From: Cladorhizidae sp. MBARI D1340-BT2
Lineage: Eukaryota > Porifera > Demospongiae > Poecilosclerida > Cladorhizidae
Assembly: GCA_028752905.1 (NCBI GenBank)
Contig: JAQNBH010000004.1
Coordinates: 31,410,475 to 31,474,474 of the forward strand
Direction: 5' to 3'
DNA: 64,000 nucleotides
Position 1 is the first letter of the stretch. Each line of letters begins with the position of its first letter. Shown piece after piece: positions 35,342-46,005 of the stretch. Below the pieces are notes generated by a model. It saw only the letters and a program-made list of their open reading frames with translations, made no database searches and was not told where the DNA came from. A program made the translations under genes and the position numbers.

Positions 35342-37114
35342 ACTGAGCCTAATGATGTACAAATACTTCTGTGAATAAACATACTTCTAACAGTCAAGTT
35401 AATAGCAAAGTATGCTTGAGAGGCCATAACTGCTTGTTAACTAGAGTAACATATATAACTTAGTAGAGGATATAGACCACACACAAATTAGCCCCAGCAA
35501 TGCAGGAGCCACCTGAATAAATGCAATAATTGCTATATGTGATATGATCTGAGAAAATGGCCCACTTCGCAAAAAATAAAAAATAAAGTGTTATAAGTGT
35601 GAGGTTTTAAAGTGCAAGGATAGCTAAGTGGAATGGTACTACTGGAATTGTGCCTTGATCTAATACCATTCCAAAGTTATATATACACAGTTTTGCTTCC
35701 ATTTCACAACTGTACCTCAAACGAGAAAATGCATATTGAAATTTTCCTTGTGTTGTTTTACGCGAAACTATGCGTCACGCATTGATGGTGTCATGTTTTC
35801 AATCACTACACTATTTATTTAGGAAACTGAAGGGAAATTCCAGCGTGCCCGTATTTTCATTCCATGTGCAGGGTAGCTTCGTGTGGCTTCTCTATTTTTT
35901 ATCTAACTACTTGCTTGGACGGAAGGAGGCCTTGAAACTTTGCAGAAAGATAGAGCAATGACTGAAGATGCCTCTGAGGTAATTTATTGATTTATAACCT
36001 TGGTAGCTATTTCAGGTCCTAGTGTGCAAAATCCGTTTTGGGGTGATTTCTCAGATCTTATCACATGTGGTGCAAACTTGGAAATCGTCCAATAAAATAT
36101 ATATATATATATTAAATTTATGCTCCCATGCTCTATATGCACATGCTGATTGATTAATTATTAAACTTTAGTTCCGGTTGGATGGGACGAGCAATCAAAA
36201 AACTTTTAATGGCTGATAATTGCATCTGCCTTCGTGAATGGTCTCTTACTGACTTTTCGTTCTGTTTCTGGAATTTCTTCTTCAGAGCAAACCTGCACAA
36301 GCACCTTATGCATACCAGGAATCACTCTGAATTCCTTCGGTAGGTTTTGGTTTCGACATATAGCGAAGTAGCACTGCACATAGCTTTTAATAGCTTACTT
36401 CAATAGAGCTGATTCCTATACCAAACTGCAGCTGGTTATATTTACATTCTAATGATAATTATGAAGAGTTCGAGAAGTTTATGTATTTAAAAATAAAAAT
36501 ATAATTATTACAACAAACCAAATATGTTGCTCTGCATCTACAATAAAACTTATAGATCATGGCCAAATCCACTTTCAAGAGCAAAAGGATTCAGTGTCTT
36601 GTATGTAATAAAACACATGTATTTGTGTAACACGAGCAGCACAGTGCAACATGTAACATCTGTCATTAACCTGCATAAAGGCACAAGTGTGAAATAGACA
36701 GATAGAGGCAAGAGAATCAAATCTAGATGAAAATTAAAAAGCATGTATCAGAGTATCTAATAGGAAGTGGTAAGGACAGAGAGGAACAGCATTATCATCC
36801 AAGGAAAGAAACATCTAGAGAGAGCTGAACAGAGAAAGCTAGAGACTTAGCATTAGCAGGAAAGGAAACAAATATCCGGAGAAAGCTCAATAGAGAAAGG
36901 GAGTGACTAATGAGAAAAAGTACAAGTGAAAGTCCTAGCAAAGGAAACTACTACCTTCCCCCAATGTTCACAGTGTGCCAGCAGCAAGATTAGCCACTTT
37001 CTGAGTAACCACAAATACTACAAGCTCTTTCTTTGATGTTTCATTTGAACGAAAACTTTAAATTTAGCTCATGAGATGAAGTCCAGTCTGTGTGCTCACC
37101 TTATTTGCAATAAT
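35342..37114. other. Repeat-derived but unassigned sequence
   Basis: 35,520-35,770 matches 16,680-16,930 inverted. The motif TGATCTGAGAAAATGGCCCAC (about 35,548) recurs inverted at 36,040-36,075, so 35,515-36,080 may be a small foldback unit. 36,150-36,480 matches 43,670-43,985 in direct orientation. 36,640-36,900 is a diverged copy of 11,200-11,480. No gene found. Confidence 0.45.
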
Positions 37115-37145
37115 GGGTGGGTGGGGTGGGGGTGGGGACAGGGGG
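37115..37145 (+). other. G-rich run, candidate G-quadruplex
   Basis: Reads GGGTGGGTGGGGTGGGGGTG followed by GGGACAGGGGG: five or more G-tracts of at least three with 1-3-base loops. Confidence 0.8.
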
Positions 37146-37996
37146 AAAATTGCTGTTTTTGTACGAAATTCATTATTCATAAACCTGTGGGTACACCGAT
37201 AGCAAAGTGTTGATGCCTAGGGTGCAATACATTTTTATGATCTCAGTGCTATTGCGGTCCAAACTGTTGGAACATGGATGGATGAACATTGTGGCACAAG
37301 AGAAAATGATGGCTTGGTCTCGGACAAGAAGGATAAACAAGGCTCTTCAGGTTTGTGAATGGGCTACTCAAAGGGAAGTATCTTTTTAACATATACCACA
37401 TAAAATGTGGGTAAATTACTAATAGTCTCACTTGCCAGGTATCTTGGGGTTGAAATTGTACAGTGAATATATTTAGCGTCTCATGAAGGCTAGAGTATCT
37501 AGTCGAAATGTCGAGAGAATACAAATTGAAGTTCAGAAGGTTATTGTAAAGATAATGATATTCATTTATGTGGTGAGTATGTGGCCACAAACACTGACCA
37601 CAATGTTTATTAATATATTAATAATAATACTATCCCATAATATATAGTTGGACTTTAGTGAATTTCTACTTGGTGTAGATGTTTAACTGAAGCTGGTTCT
37701 ATTCTCCCGGCAATCCGAGTTAAATTCAACACCAGTAGACAGATATCATTGGAAAGCATACAGAATGGACTACTTTTTGTGAACAAAATAATTAATGAAG
37801 CATTAAATGTATCCCACAAATATACTCTGGTCATCTCTCATTTAAGATCCTTATATGAATGCGATTTATTAGACAGCTAACAGTATTGATAGCTGCTCAG
37901 CTGACTGAGCTCAAGTTAGCTTACATTGTAGTGTAGCTAGTGCAAGTTAGAGTCAAGTCTATATATATATATATCAGTAGAATCCTGACAGCTTAC
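37146..37996. other. Unassigned sequence
   Basis: No gene recognised; short AT tracts near 37,610 and 37,965. Confidence 0.4.
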
Positions 37997-38095
37997 CACT
38001 TTCTAGGTTATCTGGTCTGCTCCGCTTCAATCCTCTAGAACGCGTCCCTGGTGGTGGTTGAGTTCGTTCCAGATTGCAGTTCTTGGGTTGTCCTG
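37997..38095 (-). CDS. Candidate internal exon of an unknown gene
   Basis: On the minus strand, TTTCTTCAG precedes and GTG|GTAAGC follows a 99-bp open stretch reading GQPKNCNLERTQPPPGTRSR and GLKRSRPDNLES. It is basic and Pro/Ser-rich with no recognised domain. No partner exon was found, so this may be chance. Confidence 0.28.
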
Positions 38096-39090
38096 CTGAA
38101 GAAATTTGAAGACGAAGAACATCATTATTAGTCATGTCCCATTAATTCAGTATTGATGATGTCATGTTGCATCATAGAAAGATGATGTAATAGTATGTCC
38201 AAGGTTCTCGTGACATGAATATGCCTTGTAGACATTGACAAAATACAACAAAAAAGAAGTAGGCAATAATATTGGCGACGGCTAAAGGCAGCAAAATACT
38301 TAGCAACTGAAACAAATATAACCTAGATCATTGTTCAATTCATTGTCTCTCATCCTAGGGCTTAGCTTATAGAGGGACTAGCGTAAAGCTAAAAATGATC
38401 GTCACCACGCTCAAGAAAAACCCTCAAAATGCTTTGTTTATTGTTGCTAGGTAGCTAGCATATCAACAGCGCTTGCTGAGAGAGCCCTCAAGCCATGAAG
38501 GAGGCAATTTCATCACATGACTCTAAGCTTCCATGGATAGGATTACAAGGATAAGGATGTTCCACTGCACACATCAACAACACAATACAACTAGCTCCCA
38601 CAGTTAGGAGCCCAAGGATAAGGGAAGTTGCACTGTACACACAACCATTACAAGAAGGTGATTTTTTTCTTCATCAACTGCTACTACCTGTCATGGTCTC
38701 ATTACAAGCTGAAGAATTGTCCATAATATTCTTAGTGAGGCTAGGAGTAATTGGCTATTCTATTCCTTGAAGCTAGTTAATTTTATTCCTTGAGGCTTGG
38801 TGTAATTTGTTAGGGAAGAAGCTAATTGTATTAATTCTGGTATGATTTGGAACGAAACAAGGGAAAACATATATTTACAAATCGCATTGTATCTCTAAAT
38901 ATTGACTGGCTTCACCCTCTCTCTCCCAGTGTGTTGCTGGTGTGATGCTTTCATGATTTAGTGGGGCACAAGTAGGTGTTGTAGTGTTCGTCAGTCCTGT
39001 TGTGAGCGTTTAGGCATGAGTAATTTCTGGCTAACAATCTAGGTTATCCAGGTACAGAGTTACAAATCCCCTTCTCTTTCTCTATTATAG
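38096..39090. other. Unassigned sequence
   Basis: No gene or repeat recognised. Confidence 0.4.
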
Positions 39091-39221
39091 AAGCTCTGAA
39101 ATGTTAATAAGAATGGACCCATCCTACACCACACTGAATGACTTGAGTGCAGCAGATATACCACCAATGATAACCTCCACACTAGACACTGGTTGGGCTC
39201 TGTGCCTGACAGCTACAGCAG
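39091..39221 (+). CDS. Candidate internal exon of an unknown gene
   Basis: A pyrimidine-rich acceptor (CTTTCTCTATTATAG) opens a 131-bp frame reading SSEMLIRMDPSYTTLNDLSA and ADIPPMITSTLDTGWALCL, which closes at GCAG|GTGTGC. No domain is recognised. It lies 7.5 kb upstream of the integrin alpha exons on the same strand and could belong to that or another gene. The CsRn1-like element starts 52 bp downstream. Confidence 0.3.
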
Positions 39222-39273
39222 GTGTGCAGTGTTCTTGGTGAGAGCAGTGAGAGCAGTGAGAGCAGTGTGGCTT

Positions 39274-39412
39274 TATAGGAGTCTTTTCAACTACTTAATC
39301 AGAAACTCTCTTAACAGGTAAAAGGTCGACATACATATATATTCGTAAGTATTAATAAGTGTTCAAATGTTTGCAGGTGATGATCGTGTGCGGTAGAAAT
39401 GTGAACGCCACA
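39274..39412 (-). repeat. LTR, 139 bp (3' LTR)
   Basis: Identical to 43,391-43,529 except TATAGGAG instead of TGTAGGAG at its outer edge. This changes the terminal CA of the minus-strand LTR to TA. The polypurine tract GGGGGGGAG lies immediately inside (39,415-39,425). Confidence 0.95.
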
Positions 39413-39445
39413 ATCACTCCCCCCCAGCATGCGAGATCCCCGAAA

Positions 39446-42400
39446 TCAGTCCTGGAAGCGGACGGGGCGTCTGACTTCTCGGCCGCTTCGGGTAGTAACT
39501 TGTGGGTAGGGCATGAGAGCAGGCGGCGGCGGTGCCTGCGGCACGAAAGCAGGTGCATCAGGGCGAAGTCTGCGAGGTTGAGCCAGGGTGCATGGGGACG
39601 GCGGCATGAACACACCCAGGTCCTCCTGAAAGGCCGGCTTGAGACGGTCGATGGAGACGTTGTCGACCCTGGTGCCCAGGGCAACCGTGAAGAACTTCGG
39701 ATCCCGAGAAATGACGGCGAAGGGCCCATCATAGGGTCGTTGCAGCGGGCGGCGGTAGCCATCCCTGCGAATCCACATGTGCGTACAGTCAGCCAAGGAA
39801 GCTGGGACGTGAGATGAGTGTTGGATGTGTCGGGATCCGGGGACTGCTCGCAACTGTGCCATGGCCTCCCGTAGTTGAGGGAGAAACTCTCGGGGGCAGC
39901 CATCGTCGGCCACCGGAGGGTCGAAGAACTCCCCTGGAAGGCGGAGGGTGGTGCCGTAGACCAGTTCTGCGGACGAGCAGCCGATGTCCGCCTTCAGGGC
40001 AGTCCGGGCCCCGAGGAGGACGACGTGGAGCTCGTCCATCCAGTTCGGGTTGTCGCCCAAGCGTGCCATGAGGGAGGCCTTCAGTTGCCGGTGGAACCGC
40101 TCGACCATGCCGTTGGCCTGGGGATGGTACGATGTGGTATGCGAGTCCTTGGTGCCGAGGAGCTTGTGCAGCTCGGCCCACAGCTCGGACGTGAACTGCG
40201 GACCGCGGTCAGACGTGATCCGCGTGGGGACACCATAGCGGGCGATCCAACCCCGGAGGAGAGCACGGGCGCAGGTGGGTGTGACGGAGTCGCACATCGG
40301 GACCGCCTCTGGCCACCGGGTGAAACGGTCCACCATGGTGAAGAGGTAAGAACAGCCCTGGGCTGGCGGCAGCGGTCCAACCACATCGACGTGGACATGG
40401 TCGAAGCGGCGGTCGGGTGTGTCAAATACCTGGAGCGGTGCGGACACGTGCGTGCTGATCTTGGAGGCTTGGCAGGCTGTGCAGGACTTGACCCATTTCT
40501 TGATGTCCCGGTTCATCAGCGGCCAGACGAAGCGCGCTGCGACGAGCTGTCGGGTAGCAGCACCACCAGGATGAGAGAGCCCATGGAGGGCATCGAAAAC
40601 TGGACGGCGCCAGGCAGCTGGAACCAGTGGTCGGGAACGGCCCTGACTGGTGTCGCAGAGGAGTCGGGAGCCGCTAATCATGATGTCCTGGAGGATCAGG
40701 CTGGTGTCACGCTTGGTCCTGAAGGTGAGGATGTCATTGTCCGTCCGTTGAGCCAGCGCCATGTCGGCAAAGTCGATCTCCTGTGGGATGATGGAGTTGA
40801 TGTCGGCCTCGTAAGAGCGCGACAGGGCATCGGCCACTACGTTGTCCCTGCCAGGGAGGTGGTGTAGCTCGGTCGTGAACTCAGCGATGTACGAGAGGTG
40901 GCGGTCCTGTCGAGGGGAGTGGTCGACGTTCGAGACCAAAGCTGTGGTCAGCGGCTTGTGGTCCGTGAACACCCGGAACGGACGTCCCTCGAGGAAGAAT
41001 CGGAAACGGCGGATGGCCAGGTAGATAGCGAGCAGCTCGCGGTCGAATGCTGAGTAGCGTCGTTTGGGTGGCTTCAGCTTCCTCGAGAAGAAGGCGATGG
41101 GCTGCCACTGGCCATCAATGAACTGATCCAGGCTGGCCCCGACAGCCAGTTCGGAGGCATCCGTGGTCACAGATGTAGGAGCAGAGGTGCGAGGGTGGAC
41201 GAGTATCGTGGCATCTGCTAATGCCGTCTTGGCTGCTTCGAATGCGGACTGCTCCACTGCTGTCCACGGGAGAAGGCGTGGGTTGCCTTGGAGGACTTCA
41301 TGGAGAGGGCGAAGGATGGCAGCTGCATGTGGGAGAAACCGGTGGTAAAAGTTCACCGCGCCAAGGAACTCCTGCAGCTGCCTGGCCGTGTGTGGACGTG
41401 GAAAACGGCGAATGGCCTCCACTCGGTCCTGGGGGGGAATGATGCCTTGAGCTGTTATCCGGTGCCCCAGGAAGTCCAGCGACCGTTGTCCAAACACGCA
41501 CTTGTCGATGTTTAGGATGAGGCCGTTTTCTGCCAGGATCCGGAACACCTGCCGCAGGTGCTGCTGGTGCTCCTGTTCCGTCCGGCTGGCCACCAGAATG
41601 TCATCCAGGTAGACGTAGGCGAAGGGGAATCTTTGGAGGATGTTGTCCATGAGCCTCTGGAACGACTGGCCGGCGTTAGATAAGCCAAATGGCATCCGTA
41701 GGAACTCCCACAGGCCGAAAGGCGTGGTGATGGCTGTCTTCCTGATGTCCTGTTCTTCCACCGGGATTTGGTGGTAACCCTTTACCAAGTCAATCTTGGA
41801 GAAGATGGTGCAGCCCCCCAGGTGTCCATTGAAGTCCTGGATGTTTGGAACAGGGTAGCGGTCGGGGGTGGTGGTGGCGTTGAGGCGGCGGAAGTCGCCG
41901 CATGGACGCCAAGATCCGTCGCTCTTCCTGACCATGTGCAGGGGGGAAGACCATGGGCTGGAAGACCTCCTGATGATCCCAGCCGCCTCCATGGCTGCAA
42001 ATTCCTTCTTGGCAGCAGCGAGCTTATCAGGGGGGAGGTGCCGCGCCTGTGCGTGGACCGGAGGCCCGGTCGTGGGGATGTGGTGCCGCACCCCGTGTGG
42101 CACTGTCAGAGAGCGGAAAGTCGGCCCCACCAACGAGGGGTAGTCCACGAGGATGGCCCGCCAGCAGTCATCGACTGGCATCATGGCATTGGAGCCGAAG
42201 GACGTGTGGACATCCGGCATGATGCACGTACCCTTCATGGTGGAGCGGTTGAACAGTCTGCGGGCCGCAAAGTCGATGCAGAGCCCATGGGCCGAGAGGA
42301 AGTCCAGGCCAAGGATGGGGTGAAGCACATCCGCGATCGTGAACCGCCACGTGGCTCGCTGGAACCCGAGGTCCAGCGGGATCTCCCGGTCGCCATACGT

Positions 42401-42598
42401 GGCGATCGTGGACCCATTTGCCGCAACCAGTGGTGCGGAGCGGGGTTGGTCCCGATCCTGGCGGGTAGCTGGGAAAGCGCTGGTCGTGGACCCACCATCG
42501 ACGAGGAATTTGCGGCCAGAGCTGCGGTCGCTCACAAAGAGGAGAGGAACAGCATGTTGGTCAGCGTCGGCTAGGGCGTAGACGGAGCCCCGAAGCAA
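39446..42598 (-). CDS. CsRn1-like Pol polyprotein (PR-RT-RH-INT)
   Basis: An open frame of about 1,050 codons with no stop. Protease: [13 protein letters not shown], with DGG instead of the usual DTG/DSG (residue ~34). [56 protein letters not shown] and YLDDILVAS (residue ~328). RNase [25 protein letters not shown] and VFTDHKPLT. Integrase: HGLSHPGG...CTACQASK zinc domain, then [22 protein letters not shown] and [16 protein letters not shown] (D, D, E). It ends in [14 protein letters not shown], without a chromodomain. The frame is -1 relative to gag and continues upstream past the gag stop, so Gag-Pol is likely made by -1 frameshifting. The start at 42,598 is not a real AUG. Confidence 0.9.
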   Translation of the reverse strand: MLRGSVYALADADQHAVPLLFVSDRSSGRKFLVDGGSTTSAFPATRQDRDQPRSAPLVAANGSTIATYGDREIPLDLGFQRATWRFTIADVLHPILGLDFLSAHGLCIDFAARRLFNRSTMKGTCIMPDVHTSFGSNAMMPVDDCWRAILVDYPSLVGPTFRSLTVPHGVRHHIPTTGPPVHAQARHLPPDKLAAAKKEFAAMEAAGIIRRSSSPWSSPLHMVRKSDGSWRPCGDFRRLNATTTPDRYPVPNIQDFNGHLGGCTIFSKIDLVKGYHQIPVEEQDIRKTAITTPFGLWEFLRMPFGLSNAGQSFQRLMDNILQRFPFAYVYLDDILVASRTEQEHQQHLRQVFRILAENGLILNIDKCVFGQRSLDFLGHRITAQGIIPPQDRVEAIRRFPRPHTARQLQEFLGAVNFYHRFLPHAAAILRPLHEVLQGNPRLLPWTAVEQSAFEAAKTALADATILVHPRTSAPTSVTTDASELAVGASLDQFIDGQWQPIAFFSRKLKPPKRRYSAFDRELLAIYLAIRRFRFFLEGRPFRVFTDHKPLTTALVSNVDHSPRQDRHLSYIAEFTTELHHLPGRDNVVADALSRSYEADINSIIPQEIDFADMALAQRTDNDILTFRTKRDTSLILQDIMISGSRLLCDTSQGRSRPLVPAAWRRPVFDALHGLSHPGGAATRQLVAARFVWPLMNRDIKKWVKSCTACQASKISTHVSAPLQVFDTPDRRFDHVHVDVVGPLPPAQGCSYLFTMVDRFTRWPEAVPMCDSVTPTCARALLRGWIARYGVPTRITSDRGPQFTSELWAELHKLLGTKDSHTTSYHPQANGMVERFHRQLKASLMARLGDNPNWMDELHVVLLGARTALKADIGCSSAELVYGTTLRLPGEFFDPPVADDGCPREFLPQLREAMAQLRAVPGSRHIQHSSHVPASLADCTHMWIRRDGYRRPLQRPYDGPFAVISRDPKFFTVALGTRVDNVSIDRLKPAFQEDLGVFMPPSPCTLAQPRRLRPDAPAFVPQAPPPPALMPYPQVTTRSGREVRRPVRFQD

Positions 42599-42639
42599 GA
42601 GGGTCTGAGGTGAGCTTTGGTGTATGCCGACCGCCCGCT

Positions 42640-43341
42640 CTACTGGCAGCCGGCATCGGCGTTTCCCGAGTGGTCATGGGCCCACTGGCAGGTGCCCCGG
42701 CAGTTCCTGGCCTGCTGCCGGAACTTGGTGTGGTAGAAGCAGTAGGGCTTATCCGTGCTGTCGTCGGTGACAGGGCGAGAAGTACGTGTGGATCTGCGGC
42801 CCTTTGTGTCCACTGCGGCCATGATGGCTCCATCCGTTGGCTGGAGGAGGGCGAGGTCCTCGATGACCCGGTCAGCGGCGGTGGCGAGGTCAGATATGGA
42901 CGGGAAATCCCGGCCGGCCAAACTCTTTGTCACTTCCGGTGGCATGGCCCTGCGGAAGTGTAGCGCAAAAGCCTTTGATGACGAATCCTCTGCCAGCCCC
43001 TCCATCTCGTCGAGGAGGGCGGTGGGCTTCATGCCCGTGGCAAGGGAGGTGATGCCAGCCAGTTTGAAGGCCTTCTGCTCCTCTGTGAGGCCATAGGCCT
43101 TGAGCACGGCGGCCTTCAGGTGGTCATACTTGCCCTCGCCCGGCGCGTCGAGGATCTTCCTGCGCAGCCGGTGGATGACTTGTTGGTCGAGTGCCGACAC
43201 CAGGTAGCCGTACTTGGTGGCGTCCAGGGTGATGGGTGGGGCCCTCGAGTTGAACTGCCCTTGGACATGGGCGAACCACATTTCAGGGTCCGCGGTCCAG
43301 AAGCTCGGCAGCTTAGGGGCGACGGCGTTGACCTCGGCCAT
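42640..43341 (-). CDS. CsRn1-like Gag
   Basis: A 233-residue protein starting [20 protein letters not shown], a typical start of this Gag family (PKLPPFWxxDPxxWFxxVExQF). The capsid-like helical region includes [27 protein letters not shown] and a '[11 protein letters not shown]' segment. It ends with the CHCC motif [18 protein letters not shown] (CX2HX9CX3C), a nucleic-acid-binding variant that replaces the normal CCHC knuckle. It stops at TAG (42,640). Gag forms the particle that packages the element RNA. The start codon lies 50 bp after the 5' LTR. Confidence 0.9.
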   Translation of the reverse strand: MAEVNAVAPKLPSFWTADPEMWFAHVQGQFNSRAPPITLDATKYGYLVSALDQQVIHRLRRKILDAPGEGKYDHLKAAVLKAYGLTEEQKAFKLAGITSLATGMKPTALLDEMEGLAEDSSSKAFALHFRRAMPPEVTKSLAGRDFPSISDLATAADRVIEDLALLQPTDGAIMAAVDTKGRRSTRTSRPVTDDSTDKPYCFYHTKFRQQARNCRGTCQWAHDHSGNADAGCQ

Positions 43342-43375
43342 GGCGTGTTCGTGCTCAAAACGACGGTTCGAGCTC

Positions 43376-43389
43376 GTCGGTGGTCACCA
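43376..43389 (-). promoter_or_regulatory. Primer-binding site, probably tRNA-Trp
   Basis: Directly after the 5' LTR (offset by one base) the minus strand reads TGGTGACCACCGACG. This differs by one inserted base from the TGGTGACCCCGACG complement of tRNA-Trp used by CsRn1-type elements. Confidence 0.6.
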
Positions 43390-43390
43390 C

Positions 43391-43529
43391 TGTAGGAGTC
43401 TTTTCAACTACTTAATCAGAAACTCTCTTAACAGGTAAAAGGTCGACATACATATATATTCGTAAGTATTAATAAGTGTTCAAATGTTTGCAGGTGATGA
43501 TCGTGTGCGGTAGAAATGTGAACGCCACA
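43391..43529 (-). repeat. LTR, 139 bp (5' LTR)
   Basis: TGTAGGAG...CGCCACA on the + strand, flanked by GCTT outside. Very short for a gypsy element. Confidence 0.95.
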
Positions 43530-43533
43530 GCTT

Positions 43534-44224
43534 CTCCTGTGTTGAAATGCCCTCTAGATAATAGTTTCGGCAGAACAGGTTTCCTTTTGAGTTTTAATCT
43601 AAATTCACTGTGCTTAAATTTAAGATTCTGAATTACCTTCCCATTCTTGGTATGCACATGCCCACTGGACTGATTTAAAATAGGTTTAAATTTTACTTCT
43701 GGTTGGAAGGGGTGAATGAGCAAGTTGTTTTAATGGCTGAGATCGCAACTGCTTTCGTGAATGATGTCTTCCCACTAGTTTTTCTTCAGTGGAAAGCAGC
43801 ACAGGAACTTAGGATTCACCTTCTCTCTTGCACAAAGAGTCGCTGGTGGGTAGGTTTTGTTGTAGACGTACAGAGACATAGTAATGGTAACTTTTGTTTG
43901 CTTACCTCAACACAGCTGATACTTATCACAAAATGTGGAGTATTATATTTGCTTTCTAATGAGTTTTAGAAGTTTGTTCTTGAAAAAAATCTTATAGCTA
44001 AAACTATACAAACCACAAATAAAGTAGAAGTTGAACCTGTTCAATACCTTCCAAACTAAACATTGTTAACCATCTTATGGGCGACGGTAATGTCATCTCC
44101 AGCCTCCTCTTTCACGTGAACCAAATGCTCCCTTCATCTCTTACGTCCCACATCCAGTGACAACACCAAGGAAGGACCCACTTCATCTCAAACCTGAAAG
44201 ATTCAGTCCATCCTGAGCAAGAAC
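43534..44224. other. Unassigned sequence with two older repeat segments
   Basis: 43,670-43,985 is a diverged direct copy of 36,150-36,480. 44,060-44,240 is an inverted copy of 3,000-3,185 (GGGAGCATTTGGTTCAC.TGA is shared). No gene. Confidence 0.5.
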
Positions 44225-44770
44225 TTAAGAACTCACACAGTTATTGCTCTCTGTGTGCTCTCTTTTAATACTAAAATATTTTTCATAGGTATAACTATAG
44301 GCATACTAGAGTGGAGGGACCTCAAAACCTGAATGCCTGAAACCTCCACATAAATTTCAAAGAGCTAAAGATTTGAAATTAGTACCCGTGGCTAGAGGAA
44401 GCCCTACTCTATTCAACGAGTGTTTTCATTAGGCGCTAAAACGTAAGTACTCGGTCAAGCACGTGGGTGGAGAATGAGTTTTATGGATTATTAATGAATT
44501 TCATATTCCACCCACGCGATTGACCACATACTTACATTTTAACGCCTAATGAAAACACTCATTGCATAGAGTAGGGCTTACTCTAGCCACTAGTGCTAAT
44601 TTCAATCTTTAGCACTTTGCAACCTGGAGATATATATGTGGAGGTTTCAGGCATTCAGGTTTTTGAGGTTCCCTCCACTTGTAGTTCCCGTAACTTGGCT
44701 ATAGTTATACTTATGAAGCAACAGAGAGCACAAAGAGAGACCTATCTTTTGAGCTATATATCAAGTCCAT
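44225..44770. mobile_element. Foldback (palindromic) element, ~545 bp
   Basis: The two halves are near-complete reverse complements around a short centre at about 44,490. Inner arms: TTCATTAGGCGCTAAAACGT against ACATTTTAACGCCTAATGAA. Outer arms: GAATGCCTGAAACCTCCACA against TGTGGAGGTTTCAGGCATTC, and GAGAGCACA at both ends. No coding. A second, asymmetric family member lies at 53,982-54,355. Confidence 0.8.
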
Positions 44771-45269
44771 ACCAAGTCCATACCATGAAGTTTACGGAAT
44801 CTACGGAGTTATAAAGTGGTAAAGTGGTAACCACAACAAAAAAAACATGTGGGTCACTCTCCCCCCAAAAATGCCATTGTCTCCCTGTAAATTCAAAGTT
44901 AACAAAATGCCAATTCCTGCGTGTATGTGTGTGTGCATGTGTGCAGTCATGCATATGTGTGTATGTTTGGGCATACATTGTGATTATAGACTTGTTTGCC
45001 TTTGGGCCCACCCACATAAGTTATAGTTAATTAGATCCGTGAAGGTTTTGTAACTGTTTTGGGTCCTTAGACCATGCCCTCTGGCCATGCCATGCCCCCA
45101 AAACCCTAACAGCCAAACGTAATTGCAGCAGAAAACAATAATCTTAGGTGGGCCTGGAGTCATCACGAGTCCCAATTCAGTGTGTTGTCAATTGTCACAT
45201 AAACTGTACATTCTTGTGGCCATAGCATCATTATCAGAATAGCATCATTATAGAATCATTATTATAATT

Positions 45270-45600
45270 ATTGTGGATACAGCATCATTGGGACCCGGCC
45301 ACCATCCGGGTGTTTGTATTGGTGGACACCAGTCATACTCCTGCGCACTGGGTATGCTGTAAACAATCACAATTCCACTCCATTCTATGTAGCACAAATT
45401 TTCAGGTTACATGCCCCGGAGAGACGCTGCAACATTACTCCCTATCATACGGTCTCATGTTGCGATAATCCATTCGGATCAGTGGGCTGCTTACAGACAG
45501 GTTGCTTCTCTGCCTGAAGTGGTTGCTCATCAGACTGTTAACCATTCAATAGAGTTCCTAAATCCAGTCACAGGTGTGCACACAAAATGTTGAATCGTAC
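45270..45600 (+). pseudogene. Merlin (IS1016/ISXO2-type) transposase fragment
   Basis: Adjacent frames read FVLVDTSHTPAH, then MPRRDAATLLPIIRSHVAII and HSDQWAAYRQVASL, then NHSIEFLNPVTGVHT. This is the DDE domain of the ISXO2/IS1595-type transposase found in eukaryotic Merlin elements: an Asp in V(D), a second Asp in HSDxWxAY, and the NHS..FV.P.TG.HT end. The catalytic Glu region after HT.. is cut by TGA (45,593). Two frameshifts precede it. Terminal repeats were not found, so this is an isolated relic, about 1.1 kb upstream of the first integrin exon seen here. Confidence 0.75.
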
Positions 45601-45859
45601 TGGAATAGAGTGAGTTATACCACAGTATGTTAGATAAATTGATTTTAGCAGGCGAGGATAAAGTTTAAAAGGATGAAGGGGGTTCGTCATGATCAACTTC
45701 CTTTTCATACCTCGATGACTTTATGTGGAGGGAGAGGAATGCCGGCACAACTGCTGATGCTTTTCAAAACACATGATGCTGCATTTGTTGTTTTATGAAG
45801 TTCTTTGAAGTTGTGTTGATATGAAGTTGTGTTACTTTTTTGGGGGTTGTTGTTTTCTG

Positions 45860-46005
45860 AAAGCGCGGTGATTTTAGCGCGCGCGTTTGAGATAAGCAGC
45901 GTTTTAAAATATATACCGCGATAATTAATTGACGCGCACTGATTTTTCGACTTCCGGAGATCTTACTCTTTACATGATCCGAGATTTTATTAAAATCCTC
46001 TGAAA
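45860..46005. repeat. GC-rich repeat shared with the MITE at 59 kb
   Basis: The block GCGCGCGTTTGAGATAAGC, GCGTTTTAAAATATATACCG and CTTTACATGATCC matches 58,985-59,075 in reverse complement, and also 59,310-59,355 directly. It is a half copy of that MITE family. Confidence 0.65.

Larger units (their letters stand above)
39274..43529 (-). mobile_element. CsRn1-like Ty3/gypsy LTR retrotransposon, nearly intact
   Basis: 139-bp LTRs flank a minus-strand gag and pol, with a 4-bp target duplication GCTT (39,270-39,273 and 43,530-43,533). Pol order is protease, RT, RNase H, integrase, the usual Ty3/gypsy order. The Gag ends in a CHCC-type motif (CX2HX9CX3C). The sequence after the 5' LTR (TGGTGACC) matches the start of a tRNA-Trp primer complement. 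Both are hallmarks of the CsRn1 clade. The interior is clearly GC-rich against AT-rich flanks. The LTRs differ at one base, so insertion was recent. Confidence 0.88.

Noticed and set aside
39875..42574. Long + strand frames (330 and 268 codons) within the CsRn1-like element
   Set aside because: They lie antisense to the intact Pol frame. Open antisense frames are common in GC-rich coding DNA, and the translations show no domain.
43703..43969. 88-codon open frame after the CsRn1-like element
   Set aside because: The same sequence at 36,150-36,480 is interrupted, so the open frame is not conserved between the two copies.
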